From NCBI GenBank assembly GCA_014960805.1, contig CP063163.1:290001-354000 (forward strand): 64,000 nucleotides of DNA, given 5' to 3'. Source of the DNA: Cytobacillus suaedae (GTDB lineage Bacteria; Bacillota; Bacilli; Bacillales; Bacillaceae_L). Below, one piece after another: positions 28,529-36,229 of this stretch. Position 1 is the first letter of the stretch. Every line of letters begins with the position of its first letter. A program made the position numbers and the translations under genes. The notes beneath the pieces were generated by a model. That model had not been told where the DNA came from. It saw only the letters and a list, made by a program, of their open reading frames with translations, and ran no database searches.

Positions 28529-29608
28529 ATGGTAAGAAAGCTAAGGACAATAGGAGTGTTAAGTTTCTTCTGTGTTTTACTAATGCTAGCAGCATGCGAA
28601 GGTGGAACTTCTCCGGAAATGACAGAAAGTAGAGAGCCGGAGAAAGAGCAGATTCCCCAATTGGATGAGAAAATCAAAATTGGCTTTTCGATGGATACGC
28701 TAGAAGAAGAACGTTGGCCAAAGGATAGAGACTTATTTAAAGAAGCAGTGGAGGCATTAGGGGGCGAAGTTGTTATACGTGAAGCAAAAGGTGATGATGC
28801 TCTACAAATTGTACAGGCAGAAACATTAATTAGTGAAGGGATAGACTTACTGGTTATTGTTCCACATAACGCAGAAGCTGTAGCGACTATTGTTAACAAA
28901 GCTCATTCTGCAGGTATTAAAGTAATATCATATGACCGTTTAGTGAAAAATTCATCCATTGATCTATACATCTCTTTTGACAATGAGTTAGTTGGGGAGC
29001 TTCAAGCTCAGGCAATTACAAAGTTAGTTCCAAAAGGGAAGTATGTATATATCGGTGGGGCCAACACAGACCACAATGCCCATTTACTTAAAAAAGGAGT
29101 GTTTAATGTGCTCCAGCCACTAATAGATAGTGGGGACATACAAATTGTATATGACCAATGGACTGCAAATTGGGCTCCCGAAAATGCACGTGCCAACATG
29201 GAATCTGCCTTGAAGATTAATAATAATGAGATAGATGCTGTTATTGCTGCAAATGATGCAACGGCTGGAGGAGTTATCGAAGCACTTGCAGCACAGGGTC
29301 TTGCAGGGAAGATACCTGTTGCTGGTCAAGATGCTGACTTAGCTGCAACTCAACGTATTGTTGAAGGTACCCAAACAATGACAATCTATAAACCTATTAA
29401 GACCTTAGCGTACGAAGCAGCAAAGGTTGCTATCGAAATGGCAAAGGGAGAAACAGTTATAACTGATAGAACAATTAACAATGGGAAACTAGAAATACCA
29501 TCCCTTCTCCTTCGACCAACTGCGGTAGATCAAAAAAATATAGATGAAACCATTATTGCTGATGGTTTTCATTTACGGGAAGAGGTTTATAGAAATAAAG
29601 GAGAATGA
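28529..29608 (+). CDS. Second monosaccharide-binding lipoprotein (XylF-like)
   Basis: The 359-residue lipoprotein has signal peptide with LMLAAC (Cys 23) and a type I binding fold (KIGFSMDTLEEERWPKDRDLF, VIVPHNAEAV, VISYDRLV, AGQDADLAATQRI, ending NGKLEIPSLLLRPTAVDQKN). It is a diverged paralogue of the lipoprotein at 20.5 kb. It starts 34 bp after the regulator and is probably in its transcript. It has no ATPase/permease of its own here, so it may feed the upstream importer, widening its range, or act elsewhere. Confidence 0.88.
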   Translation: MVRKLRTIGVLSFFCVLLMLAACEGGTSPEMTESREPEKEQIPQLDEKIKIGFSMDTLEEERWPKDRDLFKEAVEALGGEVVIREAKGDDALQIVQAETLISEGIDLLVIVPHNAEAVATIVNKAHSAGIKVISYDRLVKNSSIDLYISFDNELVGELQAQAITKLVPKGKYVYIGGANTDHNAHLLKKGVFNVLQPLIDSGDIQIVYDQWTANWAPENARANMESALKINNNEIDAVIAANDATAGGVIEALAAQGLAGKIPVAGQDADLAATQRIVEGTQTMTIYKPIKTLAYEAAKVAIEMAKGETVITDRTINNGKLEIPSLLLRPTAVDQKNIDETIIADGFHLREEVYRNKGE

Positions 29609-29649
29609 TAGGTTATTTGAGATTCTATTAGTCATAAGGAGGGTTTTAG

Positions 29650-30669
29650 GTGATAAAAACGATACTTGTTGGTTATGGATTTGCCGCTAAGGTGTTTCAT
29701 TTACCGCATTTAGTACAATCTGATAAATTCGAAGTGGTAGGAGTTGTTTCAAGGTCAGGGGCATCTAAGGAAGATAGCGATATAAGTCTTTTACCGGTAT
29801 ATGAATCGTTAGAAGAGGCAATCTTACAAAGTAATGCAACCTTATATATAATTACAACACCATCTGATATGCATTACGATATGATAAAGCAATGCATTCT
29901 GGCAGGAAAAGATGTACTTGTTGAAAAGCCAGCGTTTTTAACAATTGAAGAAGGAGAAGAATTAATTAAACTTTCCAGGAATAGCAAATCTGTCATTTCT
30001 GTACATCAAAACCGCCGCTGGGACGGAGACTTTCTAACGATAAAAAAGCTACTTAAAGAAGGAACGTTAGGAGATTGGAAGGTACTTGAATCAAGGTTTG
30101 ATCGATTTAGACCGGTTATTCGTAATCGTTGGAGAGAACAGCCAGGAGCAGGGTCTGGTATCCTATACGACTTAGGTTCTCATCTAATCGATCAAGCACT
30201 AGTTTTATTCGGTGAACCAGATGCAATCTATGCTGAGGTAATGACTCAACGAGAGAATGGTCAAACGGACGATGGCTTTTTCATCTCGTTCCATTACGAG
30301 GAAAAACGAGTCTATTTACGGTCTAGTTCCTTTATTAATTCGACTTACCCTCGTTTTGAAATGCATGGATTAAAAGGTAGCTTTGTAAAATATGGGCTAG
30401 ATAAACAAGAACCTCAATTAGTAGAAGGTACCTTCTATAAAGGGAAAGAAAAAGAAGTTGGAACAATCCATAAAGAAGATACCAAAGACATTATTGTGGA
30501 GTCTGGGGGGTACGATCACTTCTTTTCTTTGATTGCAGATGGGTTATTGAAAAGAGAGCCAGTTGTTTCTTTGGAAGAAGCACTTAAAGTAACTAGGTTT
30601 ATCGAGTTAGCACGTGTTTCTTCTGAGGAAGGTAGATTGATAAAAAAAGAAGAATGGCTATCTTATTAA
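29650..30669 (+). CDS. Gfo/Idh/MocA family NAD(P)-dependent oxidoreductase
   Basis: The 339-residue dehydrogenase-like protein has an N-terminal Rossmann fold (TILVGYGFAAKVFHLPHLVQ), the family's DVLVEKPA motif (about 92-99), and the C-terminal alpha/beta domain with GSGILYDLGSHLIDQALVLFG. GTG start, AAGGAGGG upstream. Its place after the sugar-binding genes suggests oxidation of a sugar or polyol brought in by the importer. The substrate is not determined; YvaA/IolW-type inositol or YulF-like activities are possible. Confidence 0.88.
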   Translation: MIKTILVGYGFAAKVFHLPHLVQSDKFEVVGVVSRSGASKEDSDISLLPVYESLEEAILQSNATLYIITTPSDMHYDMIKQCILAGKDVLVEKPAFLTIEEGEELIKLSRNSKSVISVHQNRRWDGDFLTIKKLLKEGTLGDWKVLESRFDRFRPVIRNRWREQPGAGSGILYDLGSHLIDQALVLFGEPDAIYAEVMTQRENGQTDDGFFISFHYEEKRVYLRSSSFINSTYPRFEMHGLKGSFVKYGLDKQEPQLVEGTFYKGKEKEVGTIHKEDTKDIIVESGGYDHFFSLIADGLLKREPVVSLEEALKVTRFIELARVSSEEGRLIKKEEWLSY

Positions 30670-30761
30670 AGTTGAATATAATAATCTAATCTGTTTGAAA
30701 TGTAGTTATATTACCTTTACTTATCACTCATTTTATTTAATACAGGGAAAAAATAGTAAAT

Positions 30762-30788
30762 AGAAGCCGGAGTTAGGGCTTCTTTTTT
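30762..30788 (+). terminator. Terminator of the sugar module
   Basis: AGAAGCC / GGCTTCT stem around GGAGTTAG, then TTTTT. Confidence 0.85.
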
Positions 30789-30840
30789 GAGTGGATAGAA
30801 ATTGTTTATATTGTCAGAGGGGAATAAATGTAATCATTAA

Positions 30841-30870
30841 TTGACATTGATAATCAATATCATTTATACT
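30841..30870 (+). promoter_or_regulatory. Sigma-A promoter with overlapping Fur box
   Basis: A perfect -35 TTGACA (30841-30846) and a near-perfect -10 TATACT (30865-30870) are 18 bp apart. The spacer holds TGATAATCAATATCA (30848-30862), one mismatch from the 7-1-7 Fur box TGATAATNATTATCA. Fur with iron bound would sit on the promoter and block it. Confidence 0.85.
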
Positions 30871-30876
30871 TTGAGT

Positions 30877-30997
30877 AGTATGGAACCCCCCTTCCTAACT
30901 AATTGTAAGAGATCTCGTATTTCCTTATGAGATCTCTAATACTTGAATGTGAAAATATATTCTGTAAACCAGTGAAATTAAATCACTGGTTTTTTTT
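30877..30997 (+). ncRNA. Candidate Fur-regulated small RNA (FsrA-like)
   Basis: Predicted transcript of about 120 nt, from a start 7 nt after the -10 to a perfect terminator (AAACCAGTGA 30966-30975 / TCACTGGTTT 30983-30992, then TTTTT). It holds a C-rich single-stranded stretch near the 5' end (GGAACCCCCCTTCC, 30882-30895) and a 9-bp perfect hairpin (AGAGATCTC / GAGATCTCT). No convincing gene: a 16-codon frame at 30881 lacks a ribosome binding site. B. subtilis FsrA is a short Fur-repressed RNA that uses C-rich loops to pair with ribosome binding sites of iron-protein mRNAs; the design here is the same. Homology is inferred from design, not alignment. Confidence 0.72.
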
Positions 30998-30998
30998 A
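30965..30998 (+). terminator. Terminator of the small RNA
   Basis: 10-bp perfect stem AAACCAGTGA / TCACTGGTTT around AATTAAA, running into TTTTTTTT. Confidence 0.93.
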
Positions 30999-31079
30999 TG
31001 TGAAGACTCAAAAGTAAAAAAAGTAATATCTGAGCTAATGACTTGAATTTTAATTTAGAATTTAATATATTGACAAGGT

Positions 31080-31104
31080 ATATATCTTAGTTACTAAGAT
31101 ATAT
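31080..31104. promoter_or_regulatory. MarR operator palindrome overlapping promoter
   Basis: ATATATCTTAG-TTA-CTAAGATATAT is a perfect inverted repeat with 11-bp arms. It starts 4 bp after a perfect -35 TTGACA (31070-31075), covers the spacer and -10 region (TAAGAT, 31095-31100), and lies just ahead of the marR-like gene. It is almost certainly the autorepression site. Confidence 0.8.
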
Positions 31105-31125
31105 TTAATGAGGAGGTTTATTTAA

Positions 31126-31575
31126 TTGAACATTTTTGAGAATTTATTAACTTCATTAAAAAGAGCAAGTGAAGTGAGTGTATCGATTATGAAGCCTAGA
31201 GATGAAGGAGAGATTAATCATGGCTTAGTGATCTTACTTTTTATGATTCACAACAAAAAGGAAATAAAGACAAGTGAAATTTCAGAGCACTTTGGCGTAA
31301 CATCAGGGGCTGCTACTGGTATTGCTGATAAACTTGAAGGTCTTGGGTTAATTGAAAGGAAACGAAGTACATCGGATCGAAGGGTTGTCTCGTTAGTTTT
31401 ATCTGAAAAAGGTGAAAAACTTGTTCAAGATAAGAAAAAAGAACATGTAGAACTTTATCAATACATTTTGAATGACTTTTCAGAGAAAGAGTTATTGGAA
31501 ACCATTCATATGCTTAATAAAATTTCAGATAGAATTGAAAGGTACAACAAGGAGGAACAACATGGAAACTCTTGA
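31126..31575 (+). CDS. MarR family transcriptional regulator
   Basis: The 149-residue winged-helix repressor has the recognition region IKTSEISEHFGVTSGAATGIADKLE and the wing LIERKRSTSDRRVVSLVLSEKG. TTG start, AGGAGG upstream. It is first of a two-gene operon with an MFS exporter that overlaps it by 14 bp, and it sits behind a perfect 25-bp palindrome. The expected model is autorepression lifted by a drug-like ligand. The ligand is unknown. Confidence 0.93.
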   Translation: MNIFENLLTSLKRASEVSVSIMKPRDEGEINHGLVILLFMIHNKKEIKTSEISEHFGVTSGAATGIADKLEGLGLIERKRSTSDRRVVSLVLSEKGEKLVQDKKKEHVELYQYILNDFSEKELLETIHMLNKISDRIERYNKEEQHGNS

Positions 31576-33163
31576 TAATAAGCAAAAATTGTTAATCATG
31601 ATTGCAGTTATGGCAGTGTTATTATTTTCAGCACTTAACATGACAATCGTTGGGACAGCATTACCGAAGATTGTTTCGGCAATTGGTGGTATGGAGTACT
31701 TTGATTGGGTATTTACCATTTATATGTTGACTTCAAGTATAACTGCAATCTTAGTCGGAAAGCTTTCTGATATTTATGGAAGAAAGATTTTTATACTTAT
31801 TGGTATTGTTATTTTTAGTATAGGTTCACTTTTAAGTGGCTTTTCCGATACGATTCTACAACTAATCTTATACCGGGGAATCCAAGGCTTTGGAGGCGGG
31901 ATGCTTATGAGCGTTTCGTTTGCAACAGTTGGGGATTTATTCTCACCTAGAGAGCGTGGCCGCTGGCAAGGAGCACTTGGCGGGGTTTTTGGTTTAGCAA
32001 GTCTATTTGGACCAACACTAGGTGGGGTTATTGTAGATAACTTCCTATGGTCATGGGTATTCTGGGTATTCCTACCGTTTGGTGTCATCGCATTTATCTT
32101 AATTGCTAAGCTCTACCCGAAAGCAGAACGTATAGAAAAAGAAAAAGTCGACTATTTAGGTTCTTTCGTATTAACGATTGTAATTGTGACGCTGCTTCTA
32201 GGGTTTTCATGGGCTGATTCAAAATATGCATGGGATTCAGTGCAGATTATTGGGTTGTTTTCAACTTCCTTTGTATCGTTAATTCTATTTTTATTCATAG
32301 AAACAAAGGTCAAAAGTCCAGTAATTCCACTTCACCTTTTTAAAAATAGTGTATTTACGATTTCGAATGTTGTTGCCTTTTTATTAGGGATGGGGATGTT
32401 TAGTGTAATCATGTACATTCCATTCCATGTTCAAGGGGTTGCAGGCGAAACTGCGACAACATCTGGACTAATTGAAATGGCCATGACGATTTCAATGGTT
32501 GTTTCAAGTGCTATTGCAGGAAATTTAATTACCAAGACGGGTAAGTATAAAAAGATTGCGATTATTGGTTTATTGGTAATGACTTTTGGAATCTACTTAA
32601 ATACATTACTAACAATTGAGACGTCCCTTTCACGTGTTATCTTAAATCTAATTGTAGTAGGTCTTGGGATGGGGGTAACCTTCCCTGTGTTTAATACAAC
32701 TGTACAAAATGCGGTAAAACATAAATATTTAGGTGTGGCAACTGCAACCTCTCAGCTTTTCCGTGAGTTAGGTGGAACAATTGGAGTAGCGATTATGGGT
32801 GCAATTATGACGAATAAAATGGCAGAAAAGATTGAAGAAATGAACATGCCAGAAATTCCAGCTGGCCAGGTCCCAGAAGGAGGAAAGGAGATGGATGTGG
32901 AAGCATTGCAAGATCCACAACTTTTAATGAATCCTGATGCTTTAGAAAAAGTTAGAGACGAAATTCCTGGACCAATGCTTGAAATGTTTAACTCTCTTAT
33001 CGTCTCAATGCGAGAAGCACTAAGCTATGCATTATCCTCAGTTTTTATGTTTGCTGCAGTTGCCATTGCATTAACCGTCATTTTAACCTTCTTCTTAAAG
33101 GAAATTAAACTCCGGACATCTAACGAAGATGAGGTAGAGGAAGAGGTACAGGGAGAACAATAA
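31562..33163 (+). CDS. MFS drug exporter, DHA2 (14 TM) family
   Basis: The 533-residue protein is probably a proton-coupled multidrug exporter. ATG at 31562 follows CAAGGAGG; an in-frame extension back to 31472 lies wholly inside the marR gene. It has 14 predicted helices, motif A GKLSDIYGRKIFILIG, motif C GGVFGLASLFGPTLGGVIV and a long loop (about 430-485, rich in Met, Pro and Glu) before the last helix, as in EmrB/QacA-type pumps. The tail ends in an acidic run (DEVEEEVQGEQ). Confidence 0.92.
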   Translation: METLDNKQKLLIMIAVMAVLLFSALNMTIVGTALPKIVSAIGGMEYFDWVFTIYMLTSSITAILVGKLSDIYGRKIFILIGIVIFSIGSLLSGFSDTILQLILYRGIQGFGGGMLMSVSFATVGDLFSPRERGRWQGALGGVFGLASLFGPTLGGVIVDNFLWSWVFWVFLPFGVIAFILIAKLYPKAERIEKEKVDYLGSFVLTIVIVTLLLGFSWADSKYAWDSVQIIGLFSTSFVSLILFLFIETKVKSPVIPLHLFKNSVFTISNVVAFLLGMGMFSVIMYIPFHVQGVAGETATTSGLIEMAMTISMVVSSAIAGNLITKTGKYKKIAIIGLLVMTFGIYLNTLLTIETSLSRVILNLIVVGLGMGVTFPVFNTTVQNAVKHKYLGVATATSQLFRELGGTIGVAIMGAIMTNKMAEKIEEMNMPEIPAGQVPEGGKEMDVEALQDPQLLMNPDALEKVRDEIPGPMLEMFNSLIVSMREALSYALSSVFMFAAVAIALTVILTFFLKEIKLRTSNEDEVEEEVQGEQ

Positions 33164-33236
33164 GAAAGAGTTCGGTGTAGAAGACCGACAATTATAAGCG
33201 GATCTTAAACAATATAGGCTTTGGGAGGATTCATGT

Positions 33237-33869
33237 ATGAAACTTGTTATTTTTGGCGCAACGGGGAGAACAGGGATACCGCTAGTGAATCAAGCATTAG
33301 AAAAGGGACATGAGGTAACTGTGCTTGTACGTAATAAAAGTAAATTGAATATTTCACATAATAATTTAACAGTTATTGAAGGTGATGTATTAGACTATGA
33401 ACTTGTTGAGAGAGTGATTAATGGCCAGGATGCAGTATTAAGTGTGATCGGACACACTAAAAATGCACCAAAGAATCTGTTAACGCAGGCAACAATCGGT
33501 ATGACAAGAGCTATGGAAATTCACGGTGTCAAAAGGTTAATTAGTTTAACGGGAGCAGGAGTAGAGGTCGAAAAAGATGTTAAGCAAGGATTAGTAAGCC
33601 AACTTATTCATAAGGCTTTAACAATCTTCGCAAAAGATTTATGGTTTGATTCCATTAGTCAAAAGGATGTCATTATGAAGACGGATTTAGATTGGACAAT
33701 AGTCAGGGGTCCAAGGCTGATGGAAGGTGAAAAAACAGAACAATACCAAACAGGTTACTTTAAATTTAAAAAGCCAATGATTAATCGCGCGGATATTGCT
33801 CATTTTATGTTAGAGGAATTAGAAAAAAATCAATATGTTAAAGAGTATCCGTTAATAGGAACGCTTTAA
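33237..33869 (+). CDS. NAD(P)-binding protein, NmrA/atypical SDR type
   Basis: The 210-residue single Rossmann domain has the glycine motif VIFGATGRTGIPLV (4-17), VIEGDVLD, and the middle YxxxK of classical SDRs missing, as in the atypical SDR-a5 (NmrA-like/BVR-B-like) group. Such proteins are flavin/biliverdin reductases or redox sensors. Own ribosome binding site GGGAGG. Located after the MarR/MFS operon but separated by 73 bp; cotranscription possible. Substrate unknown. Confidence 0.85.
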   Translation: MKLVIFGATGRTGIPLVNQALEKGHEVTVLVRNKSKLNISHNNLTVIEGDVLDYELVERVINGQDAVLSVIGHTKNAPKNLLTQATIGMTRAMEIHGVKRLISLTGAGVEVEKDVKQGLVSQLIHKALTIFAKDLWFDSISQKDVIMKTDLDWTIVRGPRLMEGEKTEQYQTGYFKFKKPMINRADIAHFMLEELEKNQYVKEYPLIGTL

Positions 33870-33926
33870 TTAAAGCCTTTTTCCACAATAAAATTTGTAG
33901 TTAAATACAGTTTAAGAGTGGATTGG

Positions 33927-34046
33927 AGCGGAAGGCACTTGACTCCTGCGGGAGAAGAGGGAAGTGTGAGACCCCACAGGCGCAGAGCGCCGAGGAGGCT
34001 CGCATCCCTCCCCGCGGAAAGCAAGTGCCTGCAGCGTAATGGAACG
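33927..34046. repeat. 120-bp long-hairpin intergenic repeat, copy 2
   Basis: About 90% identical to 20176-20296, same orientation. The outer stem reads GGCACTTG/CAAGTGCC where copy 1 reads GCCACTTG/CAAGTGGC: both strands of one pair changed together. GTGAG faces CTCGC here (a G-U pair) where copy 1 has GCGAG. It occupies the centre of the 430-bp gap between the NmrA-like and EamA genes; the rest of that gap is AT-rich with nothing else recognised. Confidence 0.85.
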
Positions 34047-34305
34047 ATCTATATTCAAATTGAAAAAACAACAATCTTTACAAAGGAAAGTAATTAACTT
34101 AGCTGAGCACTAAGAAATAGTAGTTATAGAGTATTTCACAATATATAGCAGTTTAATAAGGGTTATAATCTCTAATTAATTCAAGTTAAGAATGAGATTT
34201 GGCCCTATTTTCTTGCTTGTATATTCTAATTATATTGTCTATATTTTGAATTTTGGTATAGTATAGAAAACAAACTAGATTACTAGTAAGACCAAGGAGT
34301 ACAAA

Positions 34306-35211
34306 ATGAAATTGTATGGTGCGTTAATTTTATTAAGTTTAATATGGGGTTTATCATTTGTATTTATCGAGACGTTAATAAGTACAGCGGGAGTCTGGGG
34401 TACTGTTTTTTTACGTTGTATAGCAGGTGCCTTGATTTTACTACCACTTTTATTAAGAAAAATAAGAAAGAAGGAAATACAAAAACGTCTTCCTTGGAAA
34501 GCGCTAGTAACAGTGGGTGTTATTAATGCAGGCTTACCATGGGGTCTTATCGCATTGAGCCAAACGAATATTACAAGTAATACGGCAGCGGTGCTGAATG
34601 CACTCACTCCTATACTAACTGGCTTAATTGGATTTTTTGTATTTTCTATTTTACTCAATAAAATGCAATGGGTAGGAATTGGTCTTGGCTTTATTGGCAT
34701 TTTAATTCTTATGAACTTTAATGTTAACGAGTTGTTCTCCAGTCAGTTTGTAGGAATTGGAACGATGCTAATTGCCGCAACCTGTTATGGTTTTGCCACT
34801 CAGTTTACAAGAAAATACTTAAAACAAACTCATGTTGTTGTTATATCCACATTCTCTCTTCTAGTGGGAGCGTGTGTCGGATTAGTCGGTGTACTTATTA
34901 CGGATTCAGCAGCATTTGCGAGGATAATAGAAACTGCAGATTTCGTCTTTATGGGTTCGGTCATCGGTCTAGGTTGTCTAGGATCAGGTATTGCTAACTT
35001 ACTTTATTATTACTTAATCAATGAGGGAGGAGCAGAGTTTGCCAGTACTGTCACCTACTTAATCCCTCTTACAGCACTATTATGGGGAAATGTATTACTT
35101 GGAGAACCCATTACGAGTAACCTACTGCTAGGATTGGCAACCATCTTTTTGGGAGTGTATCTAGCAAATAAAAAGTCAAAAGCAAAACAAAGAAGTTCAC
35201 ATGCTTTATAA
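34306..35211 (+). CDS. EamA/DMT family transporter
   Basis: The 301-residue membrane protein has ten predicted helices in two EamA repeats (about 5-137 and 147-290). The first starts GALILLSLIWGLSFVFIETLIS with ALSQTNITSNTAAVLNALTPI at its end, the second ends FASTVTYLIPLTALLWGNVLLGEPI. These are the typical repeat signatures of drug/metabolite exporters. AAGGAG precedes the ATG. A terminator follows. Substrate unknown. Confidence 0.9.
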   Translation: MKLYGALILLSLIWGLSFVFIETLISTAGVWGTVFLRCIAGALILLPLLLRKIRKKEIQKRLPWKALVTVGVINAGLPWGLIALSQTNITSNTAAVLNALTPILTGLIGFFVFSILLNKMQWVGIGLGFIGILILMNFNVNELFSSQFVGIGTMLIAATCYGFATQFTRKYLKQTHVVVISTFSLLVGACVGLVGVLITDSAAFARIIETADFVFMGSVIGLGCLGSGIANLLYYYLINEGGAEFASTVTYLIPLTALLWGNVLLGEPITSNLLLGLATIFLGVYLANKKSKAKQRSSHAL

Positions 35212-35228
35212 GTAATATTTTACTATCA

Positions 35229-35256
35229 AGAGAGGCCTTTCAGGTCTCTTTTTTTG
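35229..35256 (+). terminator. Terminator of the EamA gene
   Basis: GAGAGGCCT / AGGTCTC stem (bulged) followed by TTTTTTT. Confidence 0.8.
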
Positions 35257-35317
35257 AGGGATTTTTGTGACGTTATGACTATTTTTTTAAAAACTATCTT
35301 GAATTAAGTGTTTTTCG

Positions 35318-35390
35318 TTGACAGGATAAGTATAAGTTTTGTATAACTATCGTATAACATATGTATACATATATTGTGCATAAGTTATAC
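35318..35390. promoter_or_regulatory. Promoter and palindromes before DUF4397 gene
   Basis: TTGACA (35318-35323) and TATAAC (35342-35347) 18 bp apart form a probable promoter. From its -10 on lie GTATAACT (35341) with its inverted copy AGTTATAC (35383-35390), a direct copy CGTATAAC (35351), and a perfect 14-bp palindrome ATATGTATACATAT (35359-35372). The nesting suggests a regulator site, but no regulator gene is adjacent. Confidence 0.5.
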
Positions 35391-35422
35391 AACTATTAAA
35401 ACAATCCAAAGGAGAGATGAAG

Positions 35423-36229
35423 ATGAAGAAGCTTATTTTACTATCAGTCTTTACACTTGTATTCTCATTATTTGGAGGGGCTGTAATGGCGGATAATCAT
35501 GATCAAGCCAAAGTACGAATTATCCATGCCTCACCTGATGCTCCTGCTGTTGATATTACAGTTAATGGAGATACTGTAGTGGAAAATGCAGGCTTTAAAG
35601 CAGTTACAGATTATTTAATGGTTCCAGCAGGTGACCATGAAGTGAGTATTTTTGCTGCGGGTACAGTGGCAGAAGGTAATCCAGTATTAACTGCAACACT
35701 TACAGTTGAAGCAGGTAAAGCTTATACTGCACTAGCCGTTAATAAACTTGAAAGTCTGGAAGTAGCCGTATTAAATGATGATATGACAACAACAGCAGAT
35801 AAAACAAAGGTTCGAGTGGGACACTTTTCACCAGATGCACCAAATGTTGATATAGCGGTAACAGGTGGGGACGTTCTATTCTCAGATGCGCCATTTAAAG
35901 CAGTGACAGAATATGCTGAGATTGATCCAGCGACCCTAGATTTAGAAGTCCGCGTTGCAGGTACGGAAGATGTAGTTCTTTCTTTACCAGGTACTGAGCT
36001 TAAAGCAAACACAATTTATACGGTTTTAGCTGTAGGTCTTGCTGCTGGTGAACCTGCTTTAGATGTAATTGTATTAGCAGATCCAGCAAGTTCAGCTATG
36101 CCTACAGAGATGCCTAAAACAGGTAATGGGGGATTAACTGGTTTAATCACAACTATCCTACCAATTGTTCTACTAGCAGCGGGTCTTTCATACTTTTTAT
36201 TTAGACGAAAAAGTATGTTTCAATCTTAG
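35423..36229 (+). CDS. DUF4397 surface protein with sortase signal
   Basis: The 268-residue secreted protein has a signal peptide (cut near AVMA, residue 22) and two DUF4397 repeats: VRIIHASPDAPAVDITVNG (about 30-120) and VRVGHFSPDAPNVDIAVTG (about 130-220). Then comes the sorting signal MPKTG (230-234), a hydrophobic helix and an RRK tail, i.e. an LPxTG-like cell-wall anchor with Met for Leu. ATG at 35423 fits AAAGGAGAG better than the one at 35417. A class F sortase is coded right after it and probably anchors it to peptidoglycan. Role of DUF4397 unknown. Confidence 0.9.
   Translation: MKKLILLSVFTLVFSLFGGAVMADNHDQAKVRIIHASPDAPAVDITVNGDTVVENAGFKAVTDYLMVPAGDHEVSIFAAGTVAEGNPVLTATLTVEAGKAYTALAVNKLESLEVAVLNDDMTTTADKTKVRVGHFSPDAPNVDIAVTGGDVLFSDAPFKAVTEYAEIDPATLDLEVRVAGTEDVVLSLPGTELKANTIYTVLAVGLAAGEPALDVIVLADPASSAMPTEMPKTGNGGLTGLITTILPIVLLAAGLSYFLFRRKSMFQS

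Noticed and set aside
30881-30931. 16-codon reading frame MEPPFLTN... inside the small RNA
   Set aside because: No ribosome binding site, and the C-rich DNA is better explained as antisense pairing sequence.
31472-31561. N-terminal extension of the first DHA2 exporter
   Set aside because: It lies inside the marR gene in another frame; the ATG at 31562 follows AAGGAGG.
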